A DNA stretch of 64,000 nucleotides from Dehalococcoidia bacterium (GTDB lineage Bacteria; Chloroflexota; Dehalococcoidia; UBA2979), in NCBI GenBank assembly GCA_023228825.1, contig JALOAL010000010.1, positions 46,909-110,908 of the forward strand, read 5' to 3'. The notes under the pieces are model-generated. The model was not told the origin of the DNA. It saw only the letters and a list, made by a program, of their open reading frames with translations, and searched no databases. A program made the position numbers and the translations under genes. Below, piece after piece: positions 33,561-41,675 of the stretch; position 1 is the stretch's first letter; every line of letters begins with the position of its first letter.

Positions 33561-34822
33561 GCGGCCCGCTGGCCGGCACGCGCGGCATCGTCCTCACGCA
33601 GGCGTGGGCAGGCTCATACTGTTCGAGTCTGCTCGGCATGCTCGGGGCGGACGTGGTGCAGGTGGAGGTGCGTAAGCGGCCGGACTCCTGGCGCGGAGAC
33701 TACGCCGCCCCGCTGGCGCCGATGCTGCGCGACATCGAGACCGCCCGGAATCCGTGGAACTGCAGCGCCCTCTACAACTCGGTGAACCTCGGCAAGCGGT
33801 GCATCACGCTGGATCTGGGTGACGAGCGCGGGATGAGGGCGTTCCGCAGGCTGCTGGAGCACGCGGACTTCTGCGCGGAGAACTTCTCCCCCCGCGTGAT
33901 GGGCAACTTTGGCCTGGCCTACGAGCAGATGCGCGCGATCAAGCCGGACATCATCCTCGCCAGCCTCTCCGCCTACGGCCATGACGGCTCGTGGGCGAAC
34001 GTGCCTGGCATCGGCGGGACCATCGAGCCCTCCAGCGGCATGTCCGCGCTCCTGGGGTACGAAGGCGGCCCGCCGCTCAACTCCGGGCAGATGTACCCGG
34101 ACGTGGTGGCGGGCTACAACGCCTGCGCGGCCATCATCACGGCCCTGCGGCACCGTGACCGCACGGGCGAGGGCCAGTTCATCGACCTCTCCATGCAGGA
34201 GGCGTCGCTCGCCTGGGTGGGCGACGCGTTCCTGGAGTACGCGACCACGGGCCGCCAGCGCCCGCGCATGGGCAACCGCCACCACACGTTCGCTCCGCAT
34301 GGCGTCTACCCGGCCGCCCCCGCGGACGGCGAGGGCGAACGCTGGATCGCCCTTGCATGTGAGTCCGAGGAGCAGTGGCGGGCGCTCTGCGACCTCGCAG
34401 CCCTCGGATGGGCGGAGGACGCGCGCTTCGCCACGCCGGCCGACCGCAAGGCGAACGAGGACGCGCTGGACGAGGCCATCCGCGGATGGACGGCCGGCCA
34501 CGACCGGGACGTCCTCGCCTCGCGGCTGACCGAGGCCGGCGTGGTAGCGGCGCCGGTGCTCGATGCGCTGGAGGTGGCCGCGGACCCGGTGCTGCGCGAG
34601 CGCCGGGTGGTAGTGGAGGTCGAACACCCGGAGGCCGGCCGCTGGCCGCAGGTGGCCCTCCCCATGCACTTCTCGCGCACCGTGCCGGAGGTGCCGCCGC
34701 GTCCGGCGCCCTTACAGGGCGAACACACGCACGAGGTCCTCGCCGAGTTGCTCGACATGAGCGCGGACGAGGTGGACGAACTGGTCCGCGCCGGTGTCTC
34801 CGGTGGCGGCCCGCCGGACTAG
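33557..34822 (+). CDS. CaiB/BaiF class III CoA-transferase with catalytic Asp182
   Basis: 421 residues, coupled to the preceding gene (ATGA, 33557-33560). It shows GTRGIVLTQAWAGSYCSSLLGMLGADVVQVEV, then FCAENFSPRVMGNFGL and LASLSAYGHDGSW, and the catalytic MYPDVVAGYNA with D182, followed by TGEGQFIDLSMQEASL. It is the probable active partner of the Ser-substituted protein just upstream. The hydratase gene that follows 22 bp later points to a CoA-thioester degradation route. Confidence 0.88.
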   Translation: MSGPLAGTRGIVLTQAWAGSYCSSLLGMLGADVVQVEVRKRPDSWRGDYAAPLAPMLRDIETARNPWNCSALYNSVNLGKRCITLDLGDERGMRAFRRLLEHADFCAENFSPRVMGNFGLAYEQMRAIKPDIILASLSAYGHDGSWANVPGIGGTIEPSSGMSALLGYEGGPPLNSGQMYPDVVAGYNACAAIITALRHRDRTGEGQFIDLSMQEASLAWVGDAFLEYATTGRQRPRMGNRHHTFAPHGVYPAAPADGEGERWIALACESEEQWRALCDLAALGWAEDARFATPADRKANEDALDEAIRGWTAGHDRDVLASRLTEAGVVAAPVLDALEVAADPVLRERRVVVEVEHPEAGRWPQVALPMHFSRTVPEVPPRPAPLQGEHTHEVLAELLDMSADEVDELVRAGVSGGGPPD

Positions 34823-34844
34823 CAGACCGACCGAAGGGGACGAG

Positions 34845-35699
34845 ATGCCTGAGTACGAGACGATCCGATACGAGCAGCACGGCCGCGTCGCGCGCCTGGT
34901 GCTGAACCGACCGCAGGTGCGCAACGCGCAGTCGTGGCGGCTACTGGAGGAACTGGACGCAGCCTTCCAGCACGCCTCGGACGACCGGTCCGTGGGCGTG
35001 ATCGTGCTGGCCGGGGAGGGCGACCACTTCTCGGGCGGGCACGACCTGGGGAGCCCGGAGCAGAAGGGGGACATGGCCGCGCGGCCTCGGGAGGAGGGGG
35101 TGCGCGGGCGCTATGACGGCTCCTACGCGATCAACGTGGAGACGAACCTGCGCTGGCGCAACGTGCCGAAGCCCACGATCGCGGAAGTGAAGGGCTACAC
35201 GATCTTCGCGGGCGTGGCGATCGCCTCGGCCTGCGACCTCATCTTCGCCGCGGACGACACCATGTTTCTGCCCACGAACTATCAGTACTTCGCGGTGCCG
35301 TGGGACATGGGCATCCGCAAGACCAAGGAGTTCCTCTTCGAGTCGCGCTTCATCGACGCGCAGGAGGCGCTGGCTGCGGGCCTCGTGAACCGCGTGATCC
35401 CGAAGGCCCGCCTGGAGCAGGAGACCATGGAGTACGCCGCCCGCGTGGCGGAGAACGACCCGTTCCAGTTGCGCATGATCAAACTGGCCACGAACCAGGC
35501 GCAGGACGCGCAGGGCTTTACCCAGCACGTCCAGGGCGCCTTCTCGTTCCACCTACTCTCGTCCGTGGGCGAGGGCGACCCCGGGTACGCCCTGACGAAG
35601 CCCATGGACTCCGGCCAGCGCCGCCGCCCCATGGTGCAGCGCGCCATCGAGAACTACGAGATCGAGAAGGAACGCCGCGCCCGCGCCGCCGAGGAGTAG
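34845..35699 (+). CDS. Enoyl-CoA hydratase/isomerase family protein
   Basis: 284 residues from the ATG at 34845, which has a GAAGGGG ribosome site. It is a crotonase fold: ARLVLNRPQVRNAQS, oxyanion-hole segment GEGDHFSGGHDLGSPEQ, second oxyanion segment VKGYTIFAGVAIASACDLIFAADD, and the family GLVNRVIPKARLEQE. The position of the usual catalytic glutamates is hard to assign: the helix after DDTMF carries YQYFAVPWDMGI, without a glutamate where mitochondrial hydratase has one. It may therefore be a hydrolase, lyase or isomerase. It is part of the CoA-transferase operon. Confidence 0.84.
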   Translation: MPEYETIRYEQHGRVARLVLNRPQVRNAQSWRLLEELDAAFQHASDDRSVGVIVLAGEGDHFSGGHDLGSPEQKGDMAARPREEGVRGRYDGSYAINVETNLRWRNVPKPTIAEVKGYTIFAGVAIASACDLIFAADDTMFLPTNYQYFAVPWDMGIRKTKEFLFESRFIDAQEALAAGLVNRVIPKARLEQETMEYAARVAENDPFQLRMIKLATNQAQDAQGFTQHVQGAFSFHLLSSVGEGDPGYALTKPMDSGQRRRPMVQRAIENYEIEKERRARAAEE

Positions 35700-35747
35700 T
35701 GCGTTCCGCCCCTCGCAATACCGACCTGTCGACCAGGGAGCCTGCCC

Positions 35748-37283
35748 GTGACCTCATCGCCTCCGAGCGCCGCCCCGAACCAGCGTGTAGCCGACGTCAT
35801 CGTCGTGGGGGCGGGGAACGCCGCGCTCTGCGCCGCCATCGCCGCGCGCGAGGCGGGCGCCTCGGTCCTGGTGCTGGAGAAGGCCGAGGAGGGCGAGCGG
35901 GGCGGCAACACGTTTTACGCGGGCGGGGGCTTCCGCTTCCCCTACGACGGCCTGGACGACATCCGCACCATCATCCCGGACCTCAGTGACGAGGAGGTCG
36001 ACCGCATCGAGGTGGGCTCCTACCCGGCCTCGAAGTTCAAGGACGACCTGGTACGTGTGACGGAGGGCCGCGCCGACGAGACGCTGGTGGACCACCTCAT
36101 CGCCGAGGCGTACCCGACGGTGCAGTGGATGAGCCGCGTCGCCGGCCAGCGCTGGGTGCTGATGTACGGCCGACAGGCGTACGAGGTGGACGGCAAACTG
36201 CGCTTCTGGGGCGGCATGATCACGGAGGCCGTCGGTGGCGGGGAGGGCCTCTCGGAGAGCCTCTTCGCACAGTTGCCGCGCCACGACATCGAGGTGCGCT
36301 ACGGCACCGGTGCGCGCAGCCTGCTACAGGACGAGAGCGGCCGCATCACCGGCGTGCGCGTGAAGGACGCCAGTGGCTTCCACGACCTGCACGCCGGCGC
36401 CGTGGTCGTCGCGGCCGGTGGCTTCGAGGCCAACGCGGAGATGCGCACGCGCTACCTCGGCGCCGGGTGGGAAGTCGCCAAGGTCCGAGGGACGCGACAT
36501 AACACCGGCGACATGATCAACGCCGCGCTGGCGGTGGGGGCGCAGTCCTACGGGCACTGGTCCGGCGCGCACGCCGTGGCGTGGGACATGATGGCGCCGC
36601 CCACCGGCAACCGCCGCATCGGCGATCTCTACCAGAAGCACTCGTATCCCCTGGGCCTGATCGTGAACGTGCACGGCGCGCGCTTCGTGGACGAGGGGGC
36701 GGACCTCCGCAACTACACGTACGCCAAGTACGGGCGGGAGATCCTGAAGCAGCCGCACGCGGTGGCGTTCCAGTTGTTCGACCAGCAGACCGTGGGCCGG
36801 CTGCGCGACGAGTACCGCATCAAGGAAGCCACCCGCGCGGAGGCGAACAGCATCCCGGAACTCGCGGACGCCCTCGGTATCGACGTCGGCGGCCTCGTGC
36901 GCACGGTCGAGGCGTATAACGCAGCCGTGCGCCCCGGGAAGTACGACCCGTCCGTGCTGGACGGCCTGGGCACGGAGGGCATCGACCCGCCGAAGTCAAA
37001 CTGGGCGCTGCCCTTCGACCAGCCGCCGTACGTGGGCTACGCCGTGACCTGCGGCATCACCTTCACCTTCGGCGGCCTCAAGATCGAGGCGAAGACTGGC
37101 CAGGTGCAGGACATCGAAGACCGCCCGATGCCGGGCCTGTACGCCGCGGGTGAACTGGTGGGCGGCCTGTTCTGGCACAACTACCCCGGCGGCACCGGCC
37201 TCACCGCCGGCTCCGTCTTCGGCCGTACGGCGGGCACCGCCGCCGGAAAGGCCGCGCTGGCGGCGCGTGCGGCCGTCCGTTAG
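35748..37283 (+). CDS. FAD-dependent dehydrogenase, TcuA/fumarate-reductase-like
   Basis: 511 residues from a GTG with GGGAG 7 nt upstream. It has the FAD Rossmann motif VIVVGAGNAALCAAIAAREAGASVLVLEKA and a second flavin segment VVVAAGGFEANAEM. The C-terminal stretch LYAAGELVGGLFWHNYPGGTGLTAGSVFGRTAG is very like tricarballylate dehydrogenase TcuA and 3-ketosteroid dehydrogenase relatives. The capping domain spans roughly residues 230-360. Such enzymes desaturate or reduce a carbon-carbon bond next to a carboxylate or carbonyl. It closes the catabolic run, and its stop overlaps the vapC stop by 4 bp (tail to tail). Confidence 0.85.
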   Translation: MTSSPPSAAPNQRVADVIVVGAGNAALCAAIAAREAGASVLVLEKAEEGERGGNTFYAGGGFRFPYDGLDDIRTIIPDLSDEEVDRIEVGSYPASKFKDDLVRVTEGRADETLVDHLIAEAYPTVQWMSRVAGQRWVLMYGRQAYEVDGKLRFWGGMITEAVGGGEGLSESLFAQLPRHDIEVRYGTGARSLLQDESGRITGVRVKDASGFHDLHAGAVVVAAGGFEANAEMRTRYLGAGWEVAKVRGTRHNTGDMINAALAVGAQSYGHWSGAHAVAWDMMAPPTGNRRIGDLYQKHSYPLGLIVNVHGARFVDEGADLRNYTYAKYGREILKQPHAVAFQLFDQQTVGRLRDEYRIKEATRAEANSIPELADALGIDVGGLVRTVEAYNAAVRPGKYDPSVLDGLGTEGIDPPKSNWALPFDQPPYVGYAVTCGITFTFGGLKIEAKTGQVQDIEDRPMPGLYAAGELVGGLFWHNYPGGTGLTAGSVFGRTAGTAAGKAALAARAAVR

Positions 37284-37693
37284 CCCTCGAACGGGTCGAG
37301 GACGTCCACACCGAGGCCGGCGACGTCCCGGCCGTTGCGCGTGACAAACGTCAGGCCGTGCACGAGCGCCGTGGCGGCGAGGAGGCTGTCAATGATGGGC
37401 AGCGGACGTGCTGCGCGGATGCGTCCCCACCTGTCAGCAACCTCGGTTGTCACATCGAGGACACGTCCCGCGAATCGTCGGTCTATGTCGTCGTGCCAGG
37501 TCTCCAGTGCATCCGCCTGACGCGGGTCGCGGGGGCGGAGCCGTTCGATGCCCAGGCGGATCTCACCGAGGACGAGCACGCTGAGGAAGAGGTCGGTGGC
37601 CTCGACGCCCTCAATCCAATCAAGGACGCCCCGGTTCCCGCGCTGTCCCTTCCGAAGTTCGGCGATGATGTTGGTGTCCAGGAGGTAGGCCAT
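37280..37693 (-). CDS. vapC: PIN-domain toxin of the VapC family
   Basis: 137 residues. It has the PIN nuclease acidic set: Asp6 (LLDTNII), Glu44 (LGEIRLG), Asp102 (PIIDSLLAATA) and Asn120/Asp123 (VTRNGRD). PIN toxins cut RNA, often tRNA or rRNA, when free of their antitoxin. It follows a Phd-type antitoxin gene by 9 bp, the normal order for the pair. This is a small accessory module at the end of the catabolic cluster, and probably mobile. Confidence 0.93.
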   Translation of the reverse strand: MAYLLDTNIIAELRKGQRGNRGVLDWIEGVEATDLFLSVLVLGEIRLGIERLRPRDPRQADALETWHDDIDRRFAGRVLDVTTEVADRWGRIRAARPLPIIDSLLAATALVHGLTFVTRNGRDVAGLGVDVLDPFEG

Positions 37694-37702
37694 CAGCGGG
37701 CG

Positions 37703-37960
37703 CTAGTCGTCGAAGTCGATGACGCGCCCGGTGTCGGGATCGCGCGCGATATCGAGGTCGTCGCCTTGGGGGATGGAGAGCAGGAACTCCTTGAAGTCCT
37801 GCTCCTTCGTTGCCTTCCCGCCGAGCCGGCGGTACTCCTCGATCGAGACCAGCACCGCAACGTCCTTGCCGTGGAGCGTGACTACCTGAGGCCCGTCCGC
37901 GCGGGCGCGTCGGAGCAGTTCGCTGAAGCGTTGCTTCGCTTGCTGTACTTGCCAGACCAT
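37703..37960 (-). CDS. Phd/YefM-family antitoxin
   Basis: 85 residues with an ideal GGAGGT ribosome site. The N-terminal Phd/YefM DNA-binding fold is visible (VQQAKQRFSELLRRARADGPQVVTLHGKDVAVLVSIEEYRRL), and the C-terminal acidic tail (DFKEFLLSIPQGDDLDIARDPDTGRVIDFDD) would block the VapC active site. The triple GTCTAGAC palindrome directly upstream is the obvious site for autoregulation. Confidence 0.92.
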   Translation of the reverse strand: MVWQVQQAKQRFSELLRRARADGPQVVTLHGKDVAVLVSIEEYRRLGGKATKEQDFKEFLLSIPQGDDLDIARDPDTGRVIDFDD

Positions 37961-37973
37961 ATGGCACCTCCCG

Positions 37974-37999
37974 GTCTAGACAGTCTAGACCGTCTAGAC
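37974..37999. promoter_or_regulatory. Triple GTCTAGAC operator of the toxin-antitoxin pair
   Basis: The 8-bp palindrome GTCTAGAC occurs three times at 37974-37981, 37983-37990 and 37992-37999, spaced 9 bp apart. It starts 13 bp before the antitoxin ATG on one side and ends 67 bp before the ECF sigma gene on the other. The regular phasing fits cooperative binding of several antitoxin dimers. Confidence 0.75.
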
Positions 38000-38066
38000 A
38001 GAATGGGAAGTCTGAAGGCTACCCATAGCGCTCGCCTGTACTCCCCGGAGGGGGCATGCTGCGCGC

Positions 38067-38726
38067 ATGCTGGCTGAGCGTCCGGGAACCCCTCCACCAC
38101 ACTCGGTGTATGAACGTCGAGTGCAGGAAGCAGCCGAGGAGCAGCCGCTGATCGCCGCGGCCCGCGAGGGTGACGCCGCAGCCTTCGCTGCGTTGCTCGA
38201 ACGGCACCAGCAGATGGCGTTTCGCGTGGCATACCTCCTTCTCCGAGACACGGACAGCGCCCAGGACATCACCCAGGATGCCTTTCTGAGGGCGCACCGG
38301 GCGTTGGACACGTTTCGGGACGGCGAGCCGTTCCGGCCGTGGCTGCTGCGCATCGTCTCCAACCTCTCCAAGAACGAACTGCGCGCCCGCGCCCGCCGCG
38401 CGCGTCTGCGAGAGCGCGTGACCCGATGGCTGCCCTCGCAGCACGACGGCGAGCGGGACGACCCGCTGGCCCTAGTCGTGGGCGCCGACCGCCGCGAGGC
38501 TGTCCGTCGCCTGCTGGACGAGGTGTCCGAGGCGGACCGGGAGATCCTCCTGATGCGCTACGTGGCCGACCTCTCCGAGGCGGAGATGGCGGCGCTGCTG
38601 GAGGTGGCCCCCGGCACGGTGAAGTCCAGACTCAGCCGCGCGCGCGCCCGGCTGCGAGAGACGATCGAACAGGCGCACCCGTGGTTGGTCCCTGCCCAGT
38701 CGGGCGGAGGAGGCGATGACCGATGA
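38067..38726 (+). CDS. ECF-type RNA polymerase sigma factor
   Basis: 219 residues. Region 2 is clear (DAAAFAALLERHQQMAFRVAYLLLRDTDSAQDITQDAFLRAHRALDTF, then PWLLRIVSNLSKNELR), and so is region 4 (VSEADREILLMRYVADLSEAEMAALLEVAPGTVKSRLSRARARLRE). There is no region 3. The N-terminal ~25 residues are Pro-rich and the true start may be slightly later. The gene overlaps a small membrane-protein gene (ATGA), which may be its regulator. Its promoter region is shared with the antitoxin operator. Confidence 0.9.
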   Translation: MLAERPGTPPPHSVYERRVQEAAEEQPLIAAAREGDAAAFAALLERHQQMAFRVAYLLLRDTDSAQDITQDAFLRAHRALDTFRDGEPFRPWLLRIVSNLSKNELRARARRARLRERVTRWLPSQHDGERDDPLALVVGADRREAVRRLLDEVSEADREILLMRYVADLSEAEMAALLEVAPGTVKSRLSRARARLRETIEQAHPWLVPAQSGGGGDDR

Positions 38727-38959
38727 CGCATGACGCTGAGTGGCTGCGCACCCTCCTGGAGGAGTTGGCGGAACGCGAGGTGTTCCCGCCCACGCCGCCC
38801 TTCGCCGCGCGTTTCCTGGAGGCGCTGGTTTCGCCCAGCGAGAGCCACTGGGGCAAGAAAATGGCCTTCCTGGGCGCGGCCACGGTGTCCGTGAGCGCGG
38901 TGACGCTGCTGGTGCTCCGCATCATCACCGGCCGTTGGGTCGCGCGCGGACACGCCTAG
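38723..38959 (+). CDS. Small single-pass membrane protein, possible anti-sigma factor
   Basis: 78 residues, starting inside the sigma-factor stop codon. Residues 1-45 are acidic and helical (DAEWLRTLLEELAEREVFPPTPPFAARFLEAL); one hydrophobic helix follows at about 47-67 (MAFLGAATVSVSAVTLLVLRIIT), then a short basic tail. The layout (cytoplasmic sigma-binding part, one helix) and the coupling fit a minimal anti-sigma factor, but the zinc-binding HxxxCxxC motif is absent and no extracellular domain is present. The function is inferred from position only. Confidence 0.6.
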   Translation: MTHDAEWLRTLLEELAEREVFPPTPPFAARFLEALVSPSESHWGKKMAFLGAATVSVSAVTLLVLRIITGRWVARGHA

Positions 38960-39033
38960 GCTCGAGGCGAAGCCCCGCCACCGAGACCCAGCCACCGAGA
39001 CCCAACTGCCGGCGGCCCCCGAGGCCGCAGCCC

Positions 39034-41502
39034 CTACGAGGCCAGTTCCGTGGTGGTCACGCCCTTCGCCTTCATCGCCTCGATCTCGTCGGGTGTGAAG
39101 CCGAAGCGGGCGAGGAGGGACTCGCTGTCGCCGCCGAACTGCGGCGCGTGGCGGATCTCTCCCTGGGGACGCCGCCGCATGCGCCAGACCGAGCGCAACG
39201 TCTTCGCGACGCCGGTATCAGGGTGGTCGTACGTGGCCCAGTTGTCGCGCGCGGCCATGTGCGCATCCGTGGTCATGGTGAGCGGCGTCAGCACGCGCTC
39301 TGCGGCCACGCCTGCGGCCTGGAGGGCGGCCGCCGCCTCCTCGGCGTCCTGGTGGCGCGTCCACTCTGAGATCACGGCGTCGATCTCGTCCTGGCACTGC
39401 CGGCGCGCCTCCATACTCGCGTAGGCGGGCGCGCCGAGGCGCTCGTCTCCCACGACGCGCCTGAGGGCGTCCCATGCCTCCTCGGAGTCCACGGCTATGG
39501 TGACCCAGGCGTCCGTGAAGGCGCCCATCACCTCGCCGGTGAGGGGGGAGAGGACGGGGCGCGGCTCGGTGTCACGGGCGGGGTAGACGTTGTGCGGGGC
39601 GAAGTAGGCGTCCTTGCTGCCGATGCGGGTGGGGAGCGGGCTGCCGAGCGCCTCGGCGACGATGTATTCGCCGATGAGCCCCACGATGCCGTCCCGCTGG
39701 GGGACCATGATGTAGATGCCTTCGCCCGTGCGCTGACGGCGCAGGAGGCCGGCCACCACGGCGCCCGAGGCGACCGCGCCGGCGATGGGGTCGCCGTAGG
39801 AGATGCCGGAGCGGTGCGGCGCGCCGCCCTCGTACCCCTGCAATGCAACGAGGCCGCCCATCTGTTCGATGGTGGGGCCGAAGCCGACCCGTCGCGCATC
39901 CGGGCCTCTATGGCCGAAGCCGGGCATGGAGACGTAGACGATGTCCGGTTTGATCGCCTTCACCGCCTCGTACCCCAGGCCAATGCGCTCGGCCACGCCG
40001 GAGGACCAGTTCTCGATGAACACGTCCGCCGTGGCCAGCATGCGACGCAGCGCCTCCATGCCCTCCTCGGTCTTGAGGTCGATGGAGACGCCGAGTTTGT
40101 TGCGGTTGTACTCGTTGAAGTAGGCACTCTGGTTGATGCCGGGCACGTCGCGCGTACCGGCCATAGTGCGCACGGGGTCCTCAAAGGTGGGGCCTTCCAC
40201 CTTGATGACCTCGGCGCCGGCGTCTCCCAGGAGGCGCGTGGCGTAGGGGCCGGCCCAGACCTGCGTGACGTCGATCACGCGCACGCCCTCCAGCGGCGGA
40301 CGCAGGCCGTCCGTGGACGCAGGCGCGGGCTTCGAGGCGGGCGGCAGTGCGTCCTGGACCTCGGCGGTGTGCTCGCCGATGCGCGGTGCAGGGCCGTGGG
40401 CGCCTCGGTCGTCTGCGCCAAACTGGACGGGGCCGGCCGGGAGCGGGTGCCGGCCCAGGCGCGGGTGGTCCACGTGTCGCCAGAAGCCGGTCTCCTGGAA
40501 GTGCTGCCACTCCAGCAAATGCGCCGGCGTGGGGATCATCCCCATCGGCGTCCGGTACTGGTCCGCGAGCGCGAAGACCTCCTCCGCCGTGCGCTGGGAG
40601 ATCCACTCCGGGACGAGCACGCTGAGCACCTCATTTGCGGCGGGCGACCAGCCAGAGCGGAACTCCGGGTCCTCCTTCAATTCCGGGCGGCCGATCAGGT
40701 CGTACACGGCGAAGGACTGGCGGGGCATGGCCGCCACGCCGATCCACCAGTCGGCCGTGGGGTGGATGCCCCACTGCGCGAACGTGGCGTTGCCAGCGGT
40801 GCGCCCGGCCTCCGTGCCGCGCGTGAGCGCATTCGGCAGCGACCCCTCGAGTTTGGCCGCGCCCACCTCCTGCACCGAGATGTCGATGACGTCGCCGACG
40901 CCCGAGGTGCGCGCGGCGTACAGCGCGGTGAGGGTGGCCGAGAAGGCGTGCAGGGCGGCCTGGTAGAAGGCCTGGTGTCCTGCGGTCTTGAGCGGCGGCT
41001 GGTCGCCGTCGCCGGTGCCGTTCATCTGTCCGCCGGCGGCGTAAGCGGTGAGAGAGGTGGCGCGCCAGTGGGCCTTGGGCCCGGTCTGCCCGTACGGCGT
41101 GACCTGCGTCACCACCAGTGCGCGCTGCTGCTCGGCGGCCGCATCCAGGTCCAGCCCGAGCGCGGCGAGTTCACCGGGCGCGTGCGTGTCGATGACGGCG
41201 TCAGCCGTCGCCACCAGGCGTCGAGCCGTCTCGAGGCCGTCGGGGGTGTGCAGATCCAGGCGCACGCTGCGCTTCCCGGCGCCGAGGTAGGCGAAGAGGA
41301 TGCTGTCCTCCGGGTCTCGCGTGTCACCGGCCCAGGGCGGCAGGTGGCGCAGTGCGTGGCCACCGTCCGGCTCCACCATGACCACATCGGCGCCGTACAT
41401 GGCCAGCAGGCGCCCGGCGTAGGCGCCTGCCACGTTGGTACTAAGTTCCACGATGCGCATCCCGGACAGGATGCCCTCGCTCGCTCCGCTGCTCTGAACC
41501 AC
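39034..41502 (-). CDS. Double CaiB/BaiF CoA-transferase fusion (inactive + active halves)
   Basis: 822 residues from a GTG at 41502 with AGGAGGGG 9 nt upstream. Residues ~10-390 form one CaiB domain (MRIVELSTNVAGAYAGRLLAMYGADVVMVEP) whose catalytic segment reads GHQAFYQAA: Phe179 in place of Asp. Residues ~415-810 form a second one (GVRVIDVTQVWAGPYATRLLGDAGAEVIKVEG) with the aspartate kept (SYGDPIAG, D571). The gene thus fuses what 32322 and 33557 encode separately. It is probably a self-contained heterodimer-like CoA-transferase. It is monocistronic, on the opposite strand to the main cluster, with a TAGGAT box at 41528-41533. Confidence 0.88.
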   Translation of the reverse strand: MVQSSGASEGILSGMRIVELSTNVAGAYAGRLLAMYGADVVMVEPDGGHALRHLPPWAGDTRDPEDSILFAYLGAGKRSVRLDLHTPDGLETARRLVATADAVIDTHAPGELAALGLDLDAAAEQQRALVVTQVTPYGQTGPKAHWRATSLTAYAAGGQMNGTGDGDQPPLKTAGHQAFYQAALHAFSATLTALYAARTSGVGDVIDISVQEVGAAKLEGSLPNALTRGTEAGRTAGNATFAQWGIHPTADWWIGVAAMPRQSFAVYDLIGRPELKEDPEFRSGWSPAANEVLSVLVPEWISQRTAEEVFALADQYRTPMGMIPTPAHLLEWQHFQETGFWRHVDHPRLGRHPLPAGPVQFGADDRGAHGPAPRIGEHTAEVQDALPPASKPAPASTDGLRPPLEGVRVIDVTQVWAGPYATRLLGDAGAEVIKVEGPTFEDPVRTMAGTRDVPGINQSAYFNEYNRNKLGVSIDLKTEEGMEALRRMLATADVFIENWSSGVAERIGLGYEAVKAIKPDIVYVSMPGFGHRGPDARRVGFGPTIEQMGGLVALQGYEGGAPHRSGISYGDPIAGAVASGAVVAGLLRRQRTGEGIYIMVPQRDGIVGLIGEYIVAEALGSPLPTRIGSKDAYFAPHNVYPARDTEPRPVLSPLTGEVMGAFTDAWVTIAVDSEEAWDALRRVVGDERLGAPAYASMEARRQCQDEIDAVISEWTRHQDAEEAAAALQAAGVAAERVLTPLTMTTDAHMAARDNWATYDHPDTGVAKTLRSVWRMRRRPQGEIRHAPQFGGDSESLLARFGFTPDEIEAMKAKGVTTTELAS

Positions 41503-41675
41503 GGTTGTGTTCCCCTCCTGCGGCGGCATCCTATCAAGTGGCCGGTGCCGTGTGCTGCGAGATGTGCGCGAGAGGGGGTAGAACGCAGGCGACCGCCCGA
41601 GGGCGGCCGTCTGTGCGTGCGTCATCGGGAGGTGGCGACTCGAGGCGTGGCCTCGCCGGCGCCATCCTCGACGCG

